This document shows positions 7,839-16,007 of a stretch of 64,000 bases of DNA, one piece after another. The stretch is taken from NCBI GenBank assembly GCA_945881775.1, contig CAMCVE010000002.1, forward strand, positions 112,001 to 176,000. Reading direction: 5' to 3'. The notes beneath the pieces were generated by a model. That model ran no database searches and had not been told where the DNA came from. It worked only from the letters and a program-made list of their open reading frames with translations. The translations under genes were made by a program, and so were the position numbers. Source of the stretch: Bacteriovorax stolpii. GTDB lineage: Bacteria; Bdellovibrionota; UBA2428. The stretch's first letter is position 1, and each line of letters begins with the position of its first letter.

Positions 7839-7855
7839 TTGAGCATGTTGCTCAA
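7839..7855 (+). repeat. Hairpin with the start codon in its loop
   Basis: TTGAGC (7839-7844), loop ATGTT, GCTCAA (7850-7855). The loop begins with the ATG chosen for the lipoprotein gene at 7845. A six-pair stem around the initiation codon could modulate translation. Confidence 0.6.
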
Positions 7856-8834
7856 AAGCCCATTCTTTTCCGCAGTTCTTTCTCTTTCTGTGCTCGTGTC
7901 GTGTGGCGAAGCTCGAGACGCTGGCGGCGGCTCAAGCTACAGTTTCACCTCTGCGGCGAGCACTTTGCTCACCGACTCCCTCGCGCTCTTCACGGAAAGT
8001 GTTCCCAAGGCGGGACCCATCAGAAGCTTCACAAGCCTCTGTACGAGTGTGATCTGCTTCACGCCAACAGCTGTTTCGGGCAAGTACTTCGGAGTGGGAC
8101 TCCTGATTCAGTCAGGCGGCAATGGGTTGAGCGCTTACTTCGGCCAAGATGAGTGGGCTTCGATCACGGGTTCTTCGCCAGCTTATTCTTTTAATATCAC
8201 CTCGCCTATCACCAATGCGGGGGACCTGTTTTGTTGCAACGGCACCGGCGATTTGGCCAATGGAACTTCGTACATCAGCGACGTAACCTTCTTGTTGAAG
8301 TACGTCGACGTCACTTTCGAATTCACGGGTTCGGGATCGGGGGCGGTGGACAAGGCTCACAAGCTGCGTTTTGTGTTCGCGGATCTCGCCGCTGACGACG
8401 CTGACGCACCCAATGCACGCCGTGGAGACATCCTGTACTTCCATTCTGGTGCATTCAAATGGGTGGATGCAGGCGGATCCTTCCATTCTAGCTCGCGCCC
8501 CACTGATGCCATCAATCAAGACGATGCGGTGACTAACTGGTCCAATCCTTGGGGTGATGTGGGTCAGCAATCCATTCCCACCGTGGGCTCGGCCGTTAAG
8601 GCTGAGGGCGGTGGAGTGATGGTCACTAGCGAGACCGAGCTAAAAGAGGCCAGTCGCACTTACTCCTTTAAGTTTCCTGCAGACGACTTGATCGTCTTCC
8701 CGGATCGATTGCATGCTGACGTGGGCATGATCAACTCGCTGACGGAGATGCTCGAGCATGTGCATTTGGCCGGACTCCCTCACGGGAGTCGCGGCGTGAT
8801 CAATGCGAGTGACACCGAACTTTCGGTGGACTGA
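7845..8834 (+). CDS. Predicted lipoprotein of unknown function
   Basis: ATG 7845 (329 aa) is preferred to the in-frame TTG at 7839 because it gives a compact lipoprotein signal with lipobox LVSC near residue 20. The mature part is Ser/Gly/Thr-rich and beta-rich in character with paired cysteines (SLCTSVICF, FCCNGTGD). HLAGLPHGSRGVIN lies near the C-terminus. I do not recognise a family. No neighbour is within operon distance; the gene stands alone between tRNA-Leu and a convergent gene. Confidence 0.7.
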   Translation: MLLKSPFFSAVLSLSVLVSCGEARDAGGGSSYSFTSAASTLLTDSLALFTESVPKAGPIRSFTSLCTSVICFTPTAVSGKYFGVGLLIQSGGNGLSAYFGQDEWASITGSSPAYSFNITSPITNAGDLFCCNGTGDLANGTSYISDVTFLLKYVDVTFEFTGSGSGAVDKAHKLRFVFADLAADDADAPNARRGDILYFHSGAFKWVDAGGSFHSSSRPTDAINQDDAVTNWSNPWGDVGQQSIPTVGSAVKAEGGGVMVTSETELKEASRTYSFKFPADDLIVFPDRLHADVGMINSLTEMLEHVHLAGLPHGSRGVINASDTELSVD

Positions 8835-8884
8835 GCGAAGTCTTAGCGAAGTGCTGCTCGCATCGCCCTCGAGAATTTGCGACT

Positions 8885-9937
8885 CTATTTGTTCCAGGCT
8901 CCAGGGGGCACGGCGATCACGCCAGACCCAAAGCCCTCATCGCCCTTGAGTCCCCACGTCGCAAAGTCGCGCACCTCAATATTTGTAGGGTCCTTTGGGC
9001 TGCGGGTGCTGTGCGATTCGACGACGCGTCCTTTGGTGCCGAGGTAAACGTGGTAGCCACCGTTGGCGATGCCGACAAACAGAGGAGCCTCTTGCAGGCG
9101 CTCAAGGCCCGCGTCGTTGCGGGGGGTAGCGTAGGGATTGGTTGGGCGGAAATCATTCACGGTGTCCGTGATTCGAAGGCCTTCAAAGCGTTCTCCATTG
9201 AGGCCCATTACGCCGGGCATGTAGAGGCCTTGGCTTTTCACCGTCGCTGCGGTCCAGCGGTGGTGCTCGGGCCGATGGTTGAGTTGTTTGTCGGTCTCGG
9301 TACGAATCGCCGTCGAGGGATTTTTTGCGTCGGGGTTCCAATAGATCATCGACCAACCGTCTTTTTCGAGTTCTTTGAGGAGATAAGTTCCCTGTCCCTC
9401 ATTGGCTACGACGATTTTCTTGATTTCCTGGAAGCGCTGAAGTTTGCCAGCCTGCTCGTAGCCCACGCGCAGTTGATCCAAGACGAAGTCGATGCAGCTT
9501 GTGCGTTTGGGGTCGGGAGGGAGTGATCCCGGTTTCTTGTTTGCTTCGATCCAGGCTTTTTGCTCCTCTTTGGTGAGGTCGGCGTATTTGGACTTAGGTC
9601 CGTACATGATGCCAATGCCAGAGCGATCCAGATTGGAAAAGTGAGAGTCGATGGTCGCGTTCAGGGATTCGATCGTGCCATTAACGACGGGGCGCCACTG
9701 TTTGTCAGTGGTGTGATTGCGGGGAATCATCAACGGATCGGGAAACTCCAAATAGGTGTCCACGGGGATCGCCCTGACAATTTCGGGTGGGGGCTCGTTG
9801 CGTTTCTTCTTCTTGAAGATTCCGAAGAATCCCGAGCGGTGGTCGTCGGCGGCGCGAGCCTCGGAGCTCACAAGAATCGGACTACACAGAGCCACGAGCG
9901 CGATACGGAGTGTGAGTGCATTGAAAATCGATAGCAT
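8885..9937 (-). CDS. Secreted protein with possible NlpC/P60-like Cys-His pair
   Basis: Start ATG 9937 (MLSIFNALTLRIALVAL...) is better spaced from GGGAG than the ATG at 9946. A signal peptide ends near SSEARA-ADD. A basic KKKKRN stretch follows. TSCIDFVLDQL (Cys about residue 148) and NGGYHVYLGTKG (His about 295) have the spacing and flanks of NlpC/P60-type cysteine peptidases, with the family's usual Cys at a helix start and His on a strand. The match is weak, so enzymatic activity is inference. Convergent with the 7845 gene. Confidence 0.65.
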   Translation of the reverse strand: MLSIFNALTLRIALVALCSPILVSSEARAADDHRSGFFGIFKKKKRNEPPPEIVRAIPVDTYLEFPDPLMIPRNHTTDKQWRPVVNGTIESLNATIDSHFSNLDRSGIGIMYGPKSKYADLTKEEQKAWIEANKKPGSLPPDPKRTSCIDFVLDQLRVGYEQAGKLQRFQEIKKIVVANEGQGTYLLKELEKDGWSMIYWNPDAKNPSTAIRTETDKQLNHRPEHHRWTAATVKSQGLYMPGVMGLNGERFEGLRITDTVNDFRPTNPYATPRNDAGLERLQEAPLFVGIANGGYHVYLGTKGRVVESHSTRSPKDPTNIEVRDFATWGLKGDEGFGSGVIAVPPGAWNK

Positions 9938-9998
9938 CCTCGTCATTCTCCCTGAGCCTGATTCTATCCGAGTGTCTCAGTTGTCAGGACACCAAATT

Positions 9999-10048
9999 GA
10001 GACTTTACAGAGACTTAACAAAGCTCTCGATGAAACCTATCGATGAAA
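9999..10048. promoter_or_regulatory. Divergent control region with two pairs of direct repeats
   Basis: GAGACTT occurs at 9999-10005 and 10010-10016 (11-bp period), and TCGATGAAA at 10027-10035 and 10040-10048 (13-bp period). TTTA-N7-TTAAC at 10004-10019 is one base off the TTAA-N7-TTAAC box seen elsewhere. The region separates the divergent 8885 and 10165 genes. Confidence 0.35.
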
Positions 10049-10164
10049 GCAATGCGTCGACGCAAGGACGCTAACTTAGGGCGACTCCCAGCGAGCTTCA
10101 TCAAGACTTAATAACACGACGCATCATAGCTCCGCTAAAGTCTCCCCTAGGACAAAGCAGCTCT

Positions 10165-11295
10165 GTGTTTTCTGCATGTACGCGCCCGACCCGAGCTCGA
10201 AGAAAAACTGTCCACGGTCTGGGGGTATCCTTGTTGCGTTTTTGCAAACCTGCTCTTGTGCTCGCAATTGCGGCGAGTTCTTCAAAACCAATTCGCGCCG
10301 CTGATGAGGGCGAGACGGCGCGCATGCCTGCGTCGATGGGCGCTCTCGGTGACAGCATGACGGCCGGCGCGCTTGCCATGTTCAAGCGCCAGGACTTCGT
10401 GCTGCCCTGGACAGAATTTATGGTTGCCCTGAGAGCGATTGCCTACGGTCTCACCAATGAACTCAGCACTGTCGAAAGCCGCAAACTCAGTTGGGCGGCG
10501 GGATTCGACAAGGCTCGCCGCGTGGAGAGCCATTCCTATCGACTCACGCAAATTCAGCATCTCAAAAAACAGATTCCCACCTACAACGCTGCCATTAGTG
10601 GCGCCGAGAGCGAGCACGTACTCGCCACGCAAGTTGATCGGCTGAGTGAATGGAGTCTTAAGACCGTTAAAAAACCATTCCCTGACTACGTCACGCTCAT
10701 GATCGGTCCGAACGATGCTTGTGCGGATTCAACCGATCAGATGCTCGACACGAACACCTATTACTCCAATGTCTCCAAAGTCATCGATGAGATGCTCGCC
10801 CGCAGTTCCGACACCAAGATCGTCGTGGGCTCAATCCCCAACATCGAAACGCTGCGTGGAGTGGCCAAAGATGCGAGGCTCTACTGGGGTATTAGTTGTG
10901 GTGAGCTCTGGGAGAAAGTCAAACTCTGTCCGACCCTCACCACTTTGAGCGACCCCTACCAGCGCGCCATCGTCGCCGCGCGGATTCAAGACTACAACAG
11001 CGCTCTCCAGCAAATCGTTGAAACACGTCGCGTAGATTTCGGCGACCGCATCCGATTTGCGTCTCAAACATACAAAGAAGTCTTCACGGCCAATGAGCTG
11101 AGTATCGATTGTTTCCACCCCAACTCCCACGGCCAAGACCGCATCGCAAACGCCACGTGGAATGCGAGCTGGTGGACCAAAGAGTGGACAAAACGTCGGG
11201 CAGAAATTGTCGCTGAGGAAAAACGCAAAAAAGAACTGCGTTGCCGCATGTCGCAGCGAGGGGGGCGCGGGGCTAGCCCCGTGCCCGGTTGCTAA
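10165..11295 (+). CDS. SGNH/GDSL-family secreted hydrolase
   Basis: 376 aa from GTG 10165; a TTG at 10231 behind GGGGG would give a shorter, more normal signal peptide (LRFCKPALVLAIAASS ... PIRA-ADE). Block I ALGDSMTAG holds the catalytic Ser (about residue 64), block III is IGPNDAC, and block V IDCFHPNSHGQ holds the Asp and His. These are the SGNH esterase/lipase residues; the substrate cannot be told from sequence. Two CxxxxC-like cysteine pairs suggest disulfides in the periplasm. The Gly/Arg-rich tail (after KKELRC) is unusual and may be recent extension. Ends 6 bp from the convergent secG. Confidence 0.85.
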   Translation: MFSACTRPTRARRKTVHGLGVSLLRFCKPALVLAIAASSSKPIRAADEGETARMPASMGALGDSMTAGALAMFKRQDFVLPWTEFMVALRAIAYGLTNELSTVESRKLSWAAGFDKARRVESHSYRLTQIQHLKKQIPTYNAAISGAESEHVLATQVDRLSEWSLKTVKKPFPDYVTLMIGPNDACADSTDQMLDTNTYYSNVSKVIDEMLARSSDTKIVVGSIPNIETLRGVAKDARLYWGISCGELWEKVKLCPTLTTLSDPYQRAIVAARIQDYNSALQQIVETRRVDFGDRIRFASQTYKEVFTANELSIDCFHPNSHGQDRIANATWNASWWTKEWTKRRAEIVAEEKRKKELRCRMSQRGGRGASPVPGC

Positions 11296-11301
11296 GAGTC
11301 A

Positions 11302-11631
11302 TTACTCGGTAGGGGCTGTTGTGACGGGACTGTCGCCCGCAGCAGGCGGAACAGCGGGCGCGACACCTGGATTGATCGGAGCCGCAAGCTGATCAATCAC
11401 CGAGCTCTTGGAATCACGAATCTTGGACCACGTCATGTAGAGACTCGAGACGGCGAGGAAGGCTGCGCACGCCATGGTCGTCTTGAAGAGGAAATTTGTG
11501 CCGCCCGAATTGCCCACAGAAGTTTGAGCCGCGGGAGAAAATGCGCCGTCACCTTTGGACGGTTGGAGGAGCACGCTTGTTATGAGAACGATGCAGGCCA
11601 GGACCTGGAGAACTGTCAGAAAAGTCAGCAT
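11302..11631 (-). CDS. secG: Protein translocase subunit SecG
   Basis: 109 aa with two membrane helices (residues about 3-22 and 50-70) joined by the conserved LLQPSKGDGAFSPAAQTS loop, which marks SecG. The C-terminal tail is Ala/Pro-rich. SecG joins SecYE to aid preprotein translocation. The ATG lies two bases after the stop of a small ORF (11634-11726) and downstream of tpiA, the common tpiA-secG order. Confidence 0.93.
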   Translation of the reverse strand: MLTFLTVLQVLACIVLITSVLLQPSKGDGAFSPAAQTSVGNSGGTNFLFKTTMACAAFLAVSSLYMTWSKIRDSKSSVIDQLAAPINPGVAPAVPPAAGDSPVTTAPTE

Positions 11632-11633
11632 GA

Positions 11634-11726
11634 TTAGAAGCCGCCTTTACCCATGGAGCCCGCAATCAAAAAGGCGATGAAACCGCAAACAAGGGCCGTC
11701 AGGGTGAAAGTCGGTGTTAACAACAT
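11634..11726 (-). CDS. Candidate 30-residue single-span membrane peptide upstream of secG
   Basis: The minus strand from ATG 11726 encodes 30 residues starting MLLTPTFTLTALVCG and ending SMGKGGF, with one clear membrane helix and a short Gly-rich tail. GGAG lies three bases upstream; an in-frame ATG at 11735 behind AAGG is an alternative start. The TAA (11634) is two bases from the secG ATG, so translation is likely coupled. It fills the only gap in the otherwise tight gap-pgk-tpiA-secG operon. I know no family for it. Confidence 0.5.
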   Translation of the reverse strand: MLLTPTFTLTALVCGFIAFLIAGSMGKGGF

Positions 11727-11767
11727 AAGCTCCATATACCTTGAGTCGGGTGCGGCTTTCAAGCTTC

Positions 11768-12538
11768 TCAGGGTGCCTGATCGAGAATCTCAAGGAGAGC
11801 GAGATAATCTTTGGGTTCGAGGGACGCCCCACCAACGAGGGCTCCGGCGACAAAGGGTATTGCGGCTAGTTCCTTGAAATTACTTGGTTTAACGGAGCCT
11901 CCGTAGAGAATCGGAGACACTGTGGATGCGGCTTCTAGGTCGCGGTGAATCCATGCGTGAGCCTCGGCAACTTGTTCGGGGCCGGCAACTTTTCCGGTGC
12001 CAATCGCCCACACGGGCTCATAGGCGACCATCGCGCTGGCGTGCGCGCCAGCCTGGCGGGCAGCTTTCACAGCTTTGATGTAGGCGTCGATCTGAGTTTT
12101 GAGGACTTTTTGGGTCTGGCCGGCTTCGCGCTCGGCGAGAGTTTCGCCGATGCAGTAAATCACATCGAGCCCTTGGACGAGTGCAAGCGTCGCGCGCTTC
12201 TCGCAAGTCGCGTCCGTGTCTCCAAAAAATGTGCGTCGCTCGGAGTGACCCACGAGCGTGCCTCTCACGCCGACATCCACGAGCTGTGCGGGGCTTGTCT
12301 CGCCTGTCCAGGCTCCGCTCACTTCAGTCGAAGAGTTTTGCGAGAAGATCTCGAGCTGCGTGTGCAAGGCGCTTGCCGAGAGCACGGCGCTTTCGAGAAG
12401 CACGGGGCTTGGGATAACAATCATGCGCGTTTGGCGGATCTTTTTGAGGAGTGGGCTTGCTTGGCACGCGTCGACGAAACTCTTCACCTCAGCGCGGGTT
12501 TTGTGGAGTTTCCAGTTTCCAGCGAGGATTTTTTTCAT
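11768..12538 (-). CDS. tpiA: Triose-phosphate isomerase
   Basis: 256 aa, the usual TIM length. AGNWKLHKT carries the catalytic Lys, GHSERRTFFG the electrophilic His, YEPVWAIGTGKVA the catalytic Glu, and YGGSVKPSNF with GALVGGASL the phosphate site. It interconverts dihydroxyacetone phosphate and glyceraldehyde-3-phosphate in the cytoplasm. It follows pgk by 23 bp, with AGGAGAAAC upstream of the ATG. Confidence 0.97.
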   Translation of the reverse strand: MKKILAGNWKLHKTRAEVKSFVDACQASPLLKKIRQTRMIVIPSPVLLESAVLSASALHTQLEIFSQNSSTEVSGAWTGETSPAQLVDVGVRGTLVGHSERRTFFGDTDATCEKRATLALVQGLDVIYCIGETLAEREAGQTQKVLKTQIDAYIKAVKAARQAGAHASAMVAYEPVWAIGTGKVAGPEQVAEAHAWIHRDLEAASTVSPILYGGSVKPSNFKELAAIPFVAGALVGGASLEPKDYLALLEILDQAP

Positions 12539-12561
12539 AATGAGTTTCTCCTAAATCGTGA

Positions 12562-13776
12562 CTAGCGTTTGAGGGAGTCAATGCCGGGCATGGGGGCTCC
12601 TTCGAGCATCTCGAGACTTGCGCCACCTCCGGTTGAGATGTGCGTGAACTTTTCGGCAACTCCACTCAAGTTGATCGCCGCAACCGAATCGCCGCCGCCG
12701 CAGATTTTTGCGATAGCCTGGCTCTCGGCAATCGCGTGCGCGACGAAGTTTGTGCCCTCATCAAAAGGTTTTTTCTCGAAGACACCCATCGGGCCATTCC
12801 AAAGAATGCTCTTGGCTCCTGCAAGTTCGCGCTTAAAGAGCTCGCGAGTGCGAGGGCCAATATCAAGGCCCATGCGTCCTTCGGGGATATGAGCGTTCTC
12901 TGTGATCTGGGGAGTACCGGGATTGTCGAAGCTTGCGCCTGTGACGTGATCCATCGGGAGGATGATCTTGCACTGGGCCTTCTCGGCGCGTTCCATCATC
13001 TTTCCAGCGAGTGCCACGAGATCGGTCTCGACGCGGGAAGTCCCAGTTTGAACTTTCAGTGCGCGAAGGAAAGTGTAAGCCATCGCGCCTCCGATGAGGA
13101 TCTTGGAGCTTTTGATCATCAGGGAGTCGATGACTTTGGCTTTGTCGCTCACTTTGGAGCCGCCCAGAATGGCGACGAGCGGACGGTCGGGATTGTGGAT
13201 GAGTTTGGCGAGTGCTGCGATCTCTTTCTCTAAGAGCAGGCCTGCAGCGCGCTCGGGAATCATGCGGGGTAGGGCGTCGGTGCTGGCGTGGGCGCGGTGG
13301 CAGGTGCCAAAGGCGTCGTTCACGTAAACGTCGCAAAGCTTAGCGAGCTCATAGGCAAAAGCCTGATCATTTTTCTCTTCGCCTTCGTAGAAGCGCAGGT
13401 TCTCGAGGACGAGGATCTGACCGGGCTTGAGTTCTTTGGTCTGACGGACGACGCCGTTGCCGGTGCAGTCTTCTGAGAAAATAATGTCGCGGCTCGTGAG
13501 CTCGGACAGATGCGAAGCGGCGGGCTCCAAAGAATCCTTTTCGGAGCGCTTTCCCTTGGGGCGTCCGAAGTGCGACGCGCAGATCACGGCCGCTCCCTTT
13601 TCGCAAAGAGCTTCGATCGTGGGGAGTGCGGCGCGAATTCGGGTGTCGTCGGTGACGAGTCCGTCTTTCATGGGGACGTTGAAGTCCACGCGCAAAAAGA
13701 CGCGCTTTCCCGCGACGTCGATATCTTTGAGGCTCTTGATGCGTTCGCCGCCGGGATAACTGCTGAGATCCGACAT
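12562..13776 (-). CDS. pgk: Phosphoglycerate kinase
   Basis: 404 aa monomeric PGK. VFLRVDFNVPM is the substrate Asp/Asn block, CASHFGRPKG the basic patch, AFGTCHRAHAST and AILGGSKVSDKA the hinge and nucleotide regions, and GGGDSVAAINLSG the ATP-binding loop near the C-terminus. It makes ATP from 1,3-bisphosphoglycerate. It is six bases from gap and 23 from tpiA, so one mRNA is expected. Confidence 0.97.
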   Translation of the reverse strand: MSDLSSYPGGERIKSLKDIDVAGKRVFLRVDFNVPMKDGLVTDDTRIRAALPTIEALCEKGAAVICASHFGRPKGKRSEKDSLEPAASHLSELTSRDIIFSEDCTGNGVVRQTKELKPGQILVLENLRFYEGEEKNDQAFAYELAKLCDVYVNDAFGTCHRAHASTDALPRMIPERAAGLLLEKEIAALAKLIHNPDRPLVAILGGSKVSDKAKVIDSLMIKSSKILIGGAMAYTFLRALKVQTGTSRVETDLVALAGKMMERAEKAQCKIILPMDHVTGASFDNPGTPQITENAHIPEGRMGLDIGPRTRELFKRELAGAKSILWNGPMGVFEKKPFDEGTNFVAHAIAESQAIAKICGGGDSVAAINLSGVAEKFTHISTGGGASLEMLEGAPMPGIDSLKR

Positions 13777-13782
13777 GCGCGC

Positions 13783-14811
13783 TTAGACGCCTTTCTGGGC
13801 GACGAGTTTGCAAAGCTCGAGCATGCGAGTGCTGAAGCCGGTTTCGTTGTCGTACCATGCGTCGACTTTGACCATCGTGCCTTTGTCGCCAGATCCGCCG
13901 ATGACCTTGGTGCATTCGATATCAACAATCGAGCTGTAGGGGTTGCCGTTGAAGTCACTGCTCACGAGGGGCTCGTGCTCGATTTGCATGATGCCCTTGA
14001 GGCCTTCTTGTGAGGCCTTGATGAGAGCGTCGTTGACTTCTTTCACGGTGACTTCGCGGTTAAGTTCCGCGACGAAGTCGGTGAGAGAGACGTTCGGGGT
14101 GGGGACGCGAACAGAGAAGCCGTCGAGTTTGCCTTTGAGTTCGGGGATGACTTCGCCCACGGTCTTTGCGGCGCCCGTGGTGGTGGGAATCATGTTCGTG
14201 CCGGCGGTACGCGAGCGGCGGGGATCGGAGTGGATATTGTCGATGAGACGCTGGTCGCTTGTGTAGCTGTGGATGGTGGTCATGAATCCGTGCTTGAGGC
14301 CGAAGTTCGTATGCAGTGTGTGCACGACAGGCGCGAGGCAGTTGGTGGTGCAGGACGCGTTGGAGAGGACGTGGTGCTTTGTCTTGTCGTACTGCGTGTG
14401 GTTGACGCCCATGACGACCGTGAGGTCGACGCCCTTAGCAGGAGCCGAGACGATTACCTTTTTAGCGCCAGCTTTGAGGTGAGCCGAGGCGGCTTCTTTG
14501 TCGGTGTATCGGCCCGAGCACTCGAGCACGAGGTCGACGCCGAGTTTGCCCCAAGGGAGCTCGGTGGGGTTGGGGATTTTGAGACAGGCAAAACGCAGAC
14601 CGTCGATGGTGATCGACTCGGCATCGAAAGAAATTTCAAAAGGGAGCTTACCGTGTGTGGAGTCGTGCTTCATGGCGAAGGCGAGATCCTTGGGGCTTGC
14701 CAGGTCGTTGATCGCGACGAGCTCGAGCTGCTTGCGAAGCTCAGAGTTTGAGAAAAGTGCGCGCGCGGTGACGCGTCCAATACGTCCAAATCCATTGATG
14801 GCGATTTTCAT
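13783..14811 (-). CDS. gap: Glyceraldehyde-3-phosphate dehydrogenase, type I
   Basis: 342 aa. The Rossmann start is KIAINGFGRIGR. SNASCTTNCLAPV contains the catalytic Cys, with the paired His in the TTIHSYTSDQRL region. RVPTPNVSLTDF and WYDNETGFSTRM complete the type I signature. The Asp in AINDLASPK at the end of strand 2 favours NAD over NADP. Start ATG 14811 is behind AAGGAGACC. First gene of gap-pgk-tpiA-secG; its leader holds a perfect 14-bp palindrome. Confidence 0.97.
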   Translation of the reverse strand: MKIAINGFGRIGRVTARALFSNSELRKQLELVAINDLASPKDLAFAMKHDSTHGKLPFEISFDAESITIDGLRFACLKIPNPTELPWGKLGVDLVLECSGRYTDKEAASAHLKAGAKKVIVSAPAKGVDLTVVMGVNHTQYDKTKHHVLSNASCTTNCLAPVVHTLHTNFGLKHGFMTTIHSYTSDQRLIDNIHSDPRRSRTAGTNMIPTTTGAAKTVGEVIPELKGKLDGFSVRVPTPNVSLTDFVAELNREVTVKEVNDALIKASQEGLKGIMQIEHEPLVSSDFNGNPYSSIVDIECTKVIGGSGDKGTMVKVDAWYDNETGFSTRMLELCKLVAQKGV

Positions 14812-14832
14812 AGGCAGTGGTCTCCTTAAGGC

Positions 14833-14846
14833 GGTGAAATTTCACC
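14833..14846. promoter_or_regulatory. Perfect 14-bp palindrome in the gap leader
   Basis: GGTGAAATTTCACC reads the same on both strands and sits 22 bp upstream of the gap ATG, just before its RBS. TTGACA lies further upstream at 14879-14874 (minus strand), with no good -10 at standard spacing. The palindrome has the look of a repressor operator for the glycolytic operon; the half-site GTGA resembles CRP/FNR sites but the spacer is four, not six. Confidence 0.45.
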
Positions 14847-14875
14847 CCGGAGACTCACCTAGCCCGTGGGAGCTG

Positions 14876-15934
14876 TCAATGCTTTGAGAATTCTTTCGGG
14901 GACATCACAACCGGCACGTAGGCGGGAGCTTCTTCCTGCTTGGCGACAGCCTTTTTCTTGGGCTTCTCGGCCTCGGCAGCGATCGTCTGAGTGGACTTCT
15001 TACGCAGCGACTCGATGCGCGCCATCGTGTAGCCGCGTTGGCCATCGGGCGTGCCCATGTAACGGCGCGTAGCGCGTTCCCAGATCGTCAGGCTCTTGCC
15101 CGTGTTGGGGTTGATCATATCGAGTTGGCCGTTCCAGTCGGTTTTGTCGAGGTAGGCTCCGGTTGGGCCTGTTTTTCCGAGGCCTCCGCCTCTGCCAGCG
15201 AGTCCGCCGGAAGTACTTCCGACCCAGCCGACGCTTCCGCCCGTGCCGCCCTCAGACCCGTTGCCGATCCCCTTAGGAATGGCGGCACCCGCGCGACCGG
15301 CGGTGGCCGAAGCGTATTCCGAGAACTGATTGCCATCGCTTTCGAGGACGCCCTTGGTGTCACCCGCAATGAGTTTGTCGATATTCGATTTTGCGGTGTC
15401 GAGGCCAGCCTGCTGCTCAGGCGTGAGGACGACTTGTCCTGTTTTAGTGAGCTCGTCGAGCATGTTGAGGTCGGTTTTGGCGTCCTTGAGGCCATCCTTA
15501 GTGCAGAGGTACTTAGGAGGGTTGGGTTTGGCACACTCAGCAGCAAACACCGAAGGAATTGAAGGAGCTCTTGCACCGCTTCTTGGCGACGCTTTATAGC
15601 CTTCAACGTCAGTGGCGGTGACCGCATTTTGTGATTCGGATGCACTCAAGGCCTGTGCGACTCCAAGACCCATCGAGAGAGCATTTAAACCCATCATCGC
15701 ACAGAATCCAGCGGCACCGTTTGGGCACGGTATTGATGTAGCCATGCAAGCACAATCCGCTACAGAAAACCCAGTGTCCATTGCCGACTCCATTGCGATG
15801 CCGATCGCACCGGGTAGCACCTCGCCGGCGAGTGCAGACCAATCCTGTTCCGCTCCGGCAGGCCTTGAAACAAAGGCGACAGAAAGCACAGTGGCAAGAC
15901 CGCATGACAAACGTAATTTTGCGAAGCTTCTCAC
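14876..15934 (-). CDS. Secreted Gly/Ala-rich protein of unknown function
   Basis: 352 aa from GTG 15934. A signal peptide ends near RPAGA-EQD. A Cys-rich stretch (DCACMATSIPCPNG, then FCAMMGLNALSMG) and a further Cys pair (ECAKPNPPKYLC) are followed by a Gly/Ser-rich linker and a basic C-terminus (WERATRRYMGT, EAEKPKKKAVAK). No family recognised. The gene has a TACAAT -10 six bases before the GTG and a TTAA-N7-TTAAC box upstream, implying a leaderless, regulated mRNA. It lies 64 bp upstream of gap on the same strand. Confidence 0.65.
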   Translation of the reverse strand: MRSFAKLRLSCGLATVLSVAFVSRPAGAEQDWSALAGEVLPGAIGIAMESAMDTGFSVADCACMATSIPCPNGAAGFCAMMGLNALSMGLGVAQALSASESQNAVTATDVEGYKASPRSGARAPSIPSVFAAECAKPNPPKYLCTKDGLKDAKTDLNMLDELTKTGQVVLTPEQQAGLDTAKSNIDKLIAGDTKGVLESDGNQFSEYASATAGRAGAAIPKGIGNGSEGGTGGSVGWVGSTSGGLAGRGGGLGKTGPTGAYLDKTDWNGQLDMINPNTGKSLTIWERATRRYMGTPDGQRGYTMARIESLRKKSTQTIAAEAEKPKKKAVAKQEEAPAYVPVVMSPKEFSKH

Positions 15935-15940
15935 TCTTCT

Positions 15941-15946
15941 ATTGTA
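15941..15946 (-). promoter_or_regulatory. -10 element placing transcription start on the GTG
   Basis: TACAAT on the minus strand ends six bases before the GTG at 15934, so the mRNA would begin at or next to the start codon. No recognisable -35 at 17 bp; the TTAA-N7-TTAAC box lies just upstream of that position, as expected for an activator site. Confidence 0.4.
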
Positions 15947-15970
15947 TCGACACTCACCCCACGAGATCTC

Positions 15971-15986
15971 GTTAAGATTCCATTAA
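15971..15986 (-). promoter_or_regulatory. TTAA-N7-TTAAC box upstream of the 14876-15934 gene
   Basis: Read on the minus strand: TTAA, TGGAATC, TTAAC. It ends 36 bases before the start codon, almost the same distance as the 54540-54555 copy from its gene (35 bases), and the two spacers share a GGxATC-like sequence. Confidence 0.5.
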
Positions 15987-16007
15987 AGCGGGGGAGTATT
16001 CGAGAGC

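Noticed and set aside
14833-14846. CRP/FNR site call for the gap palindrome
   Set aside because: The spacer between GTGA half-sites is four bases, not six.
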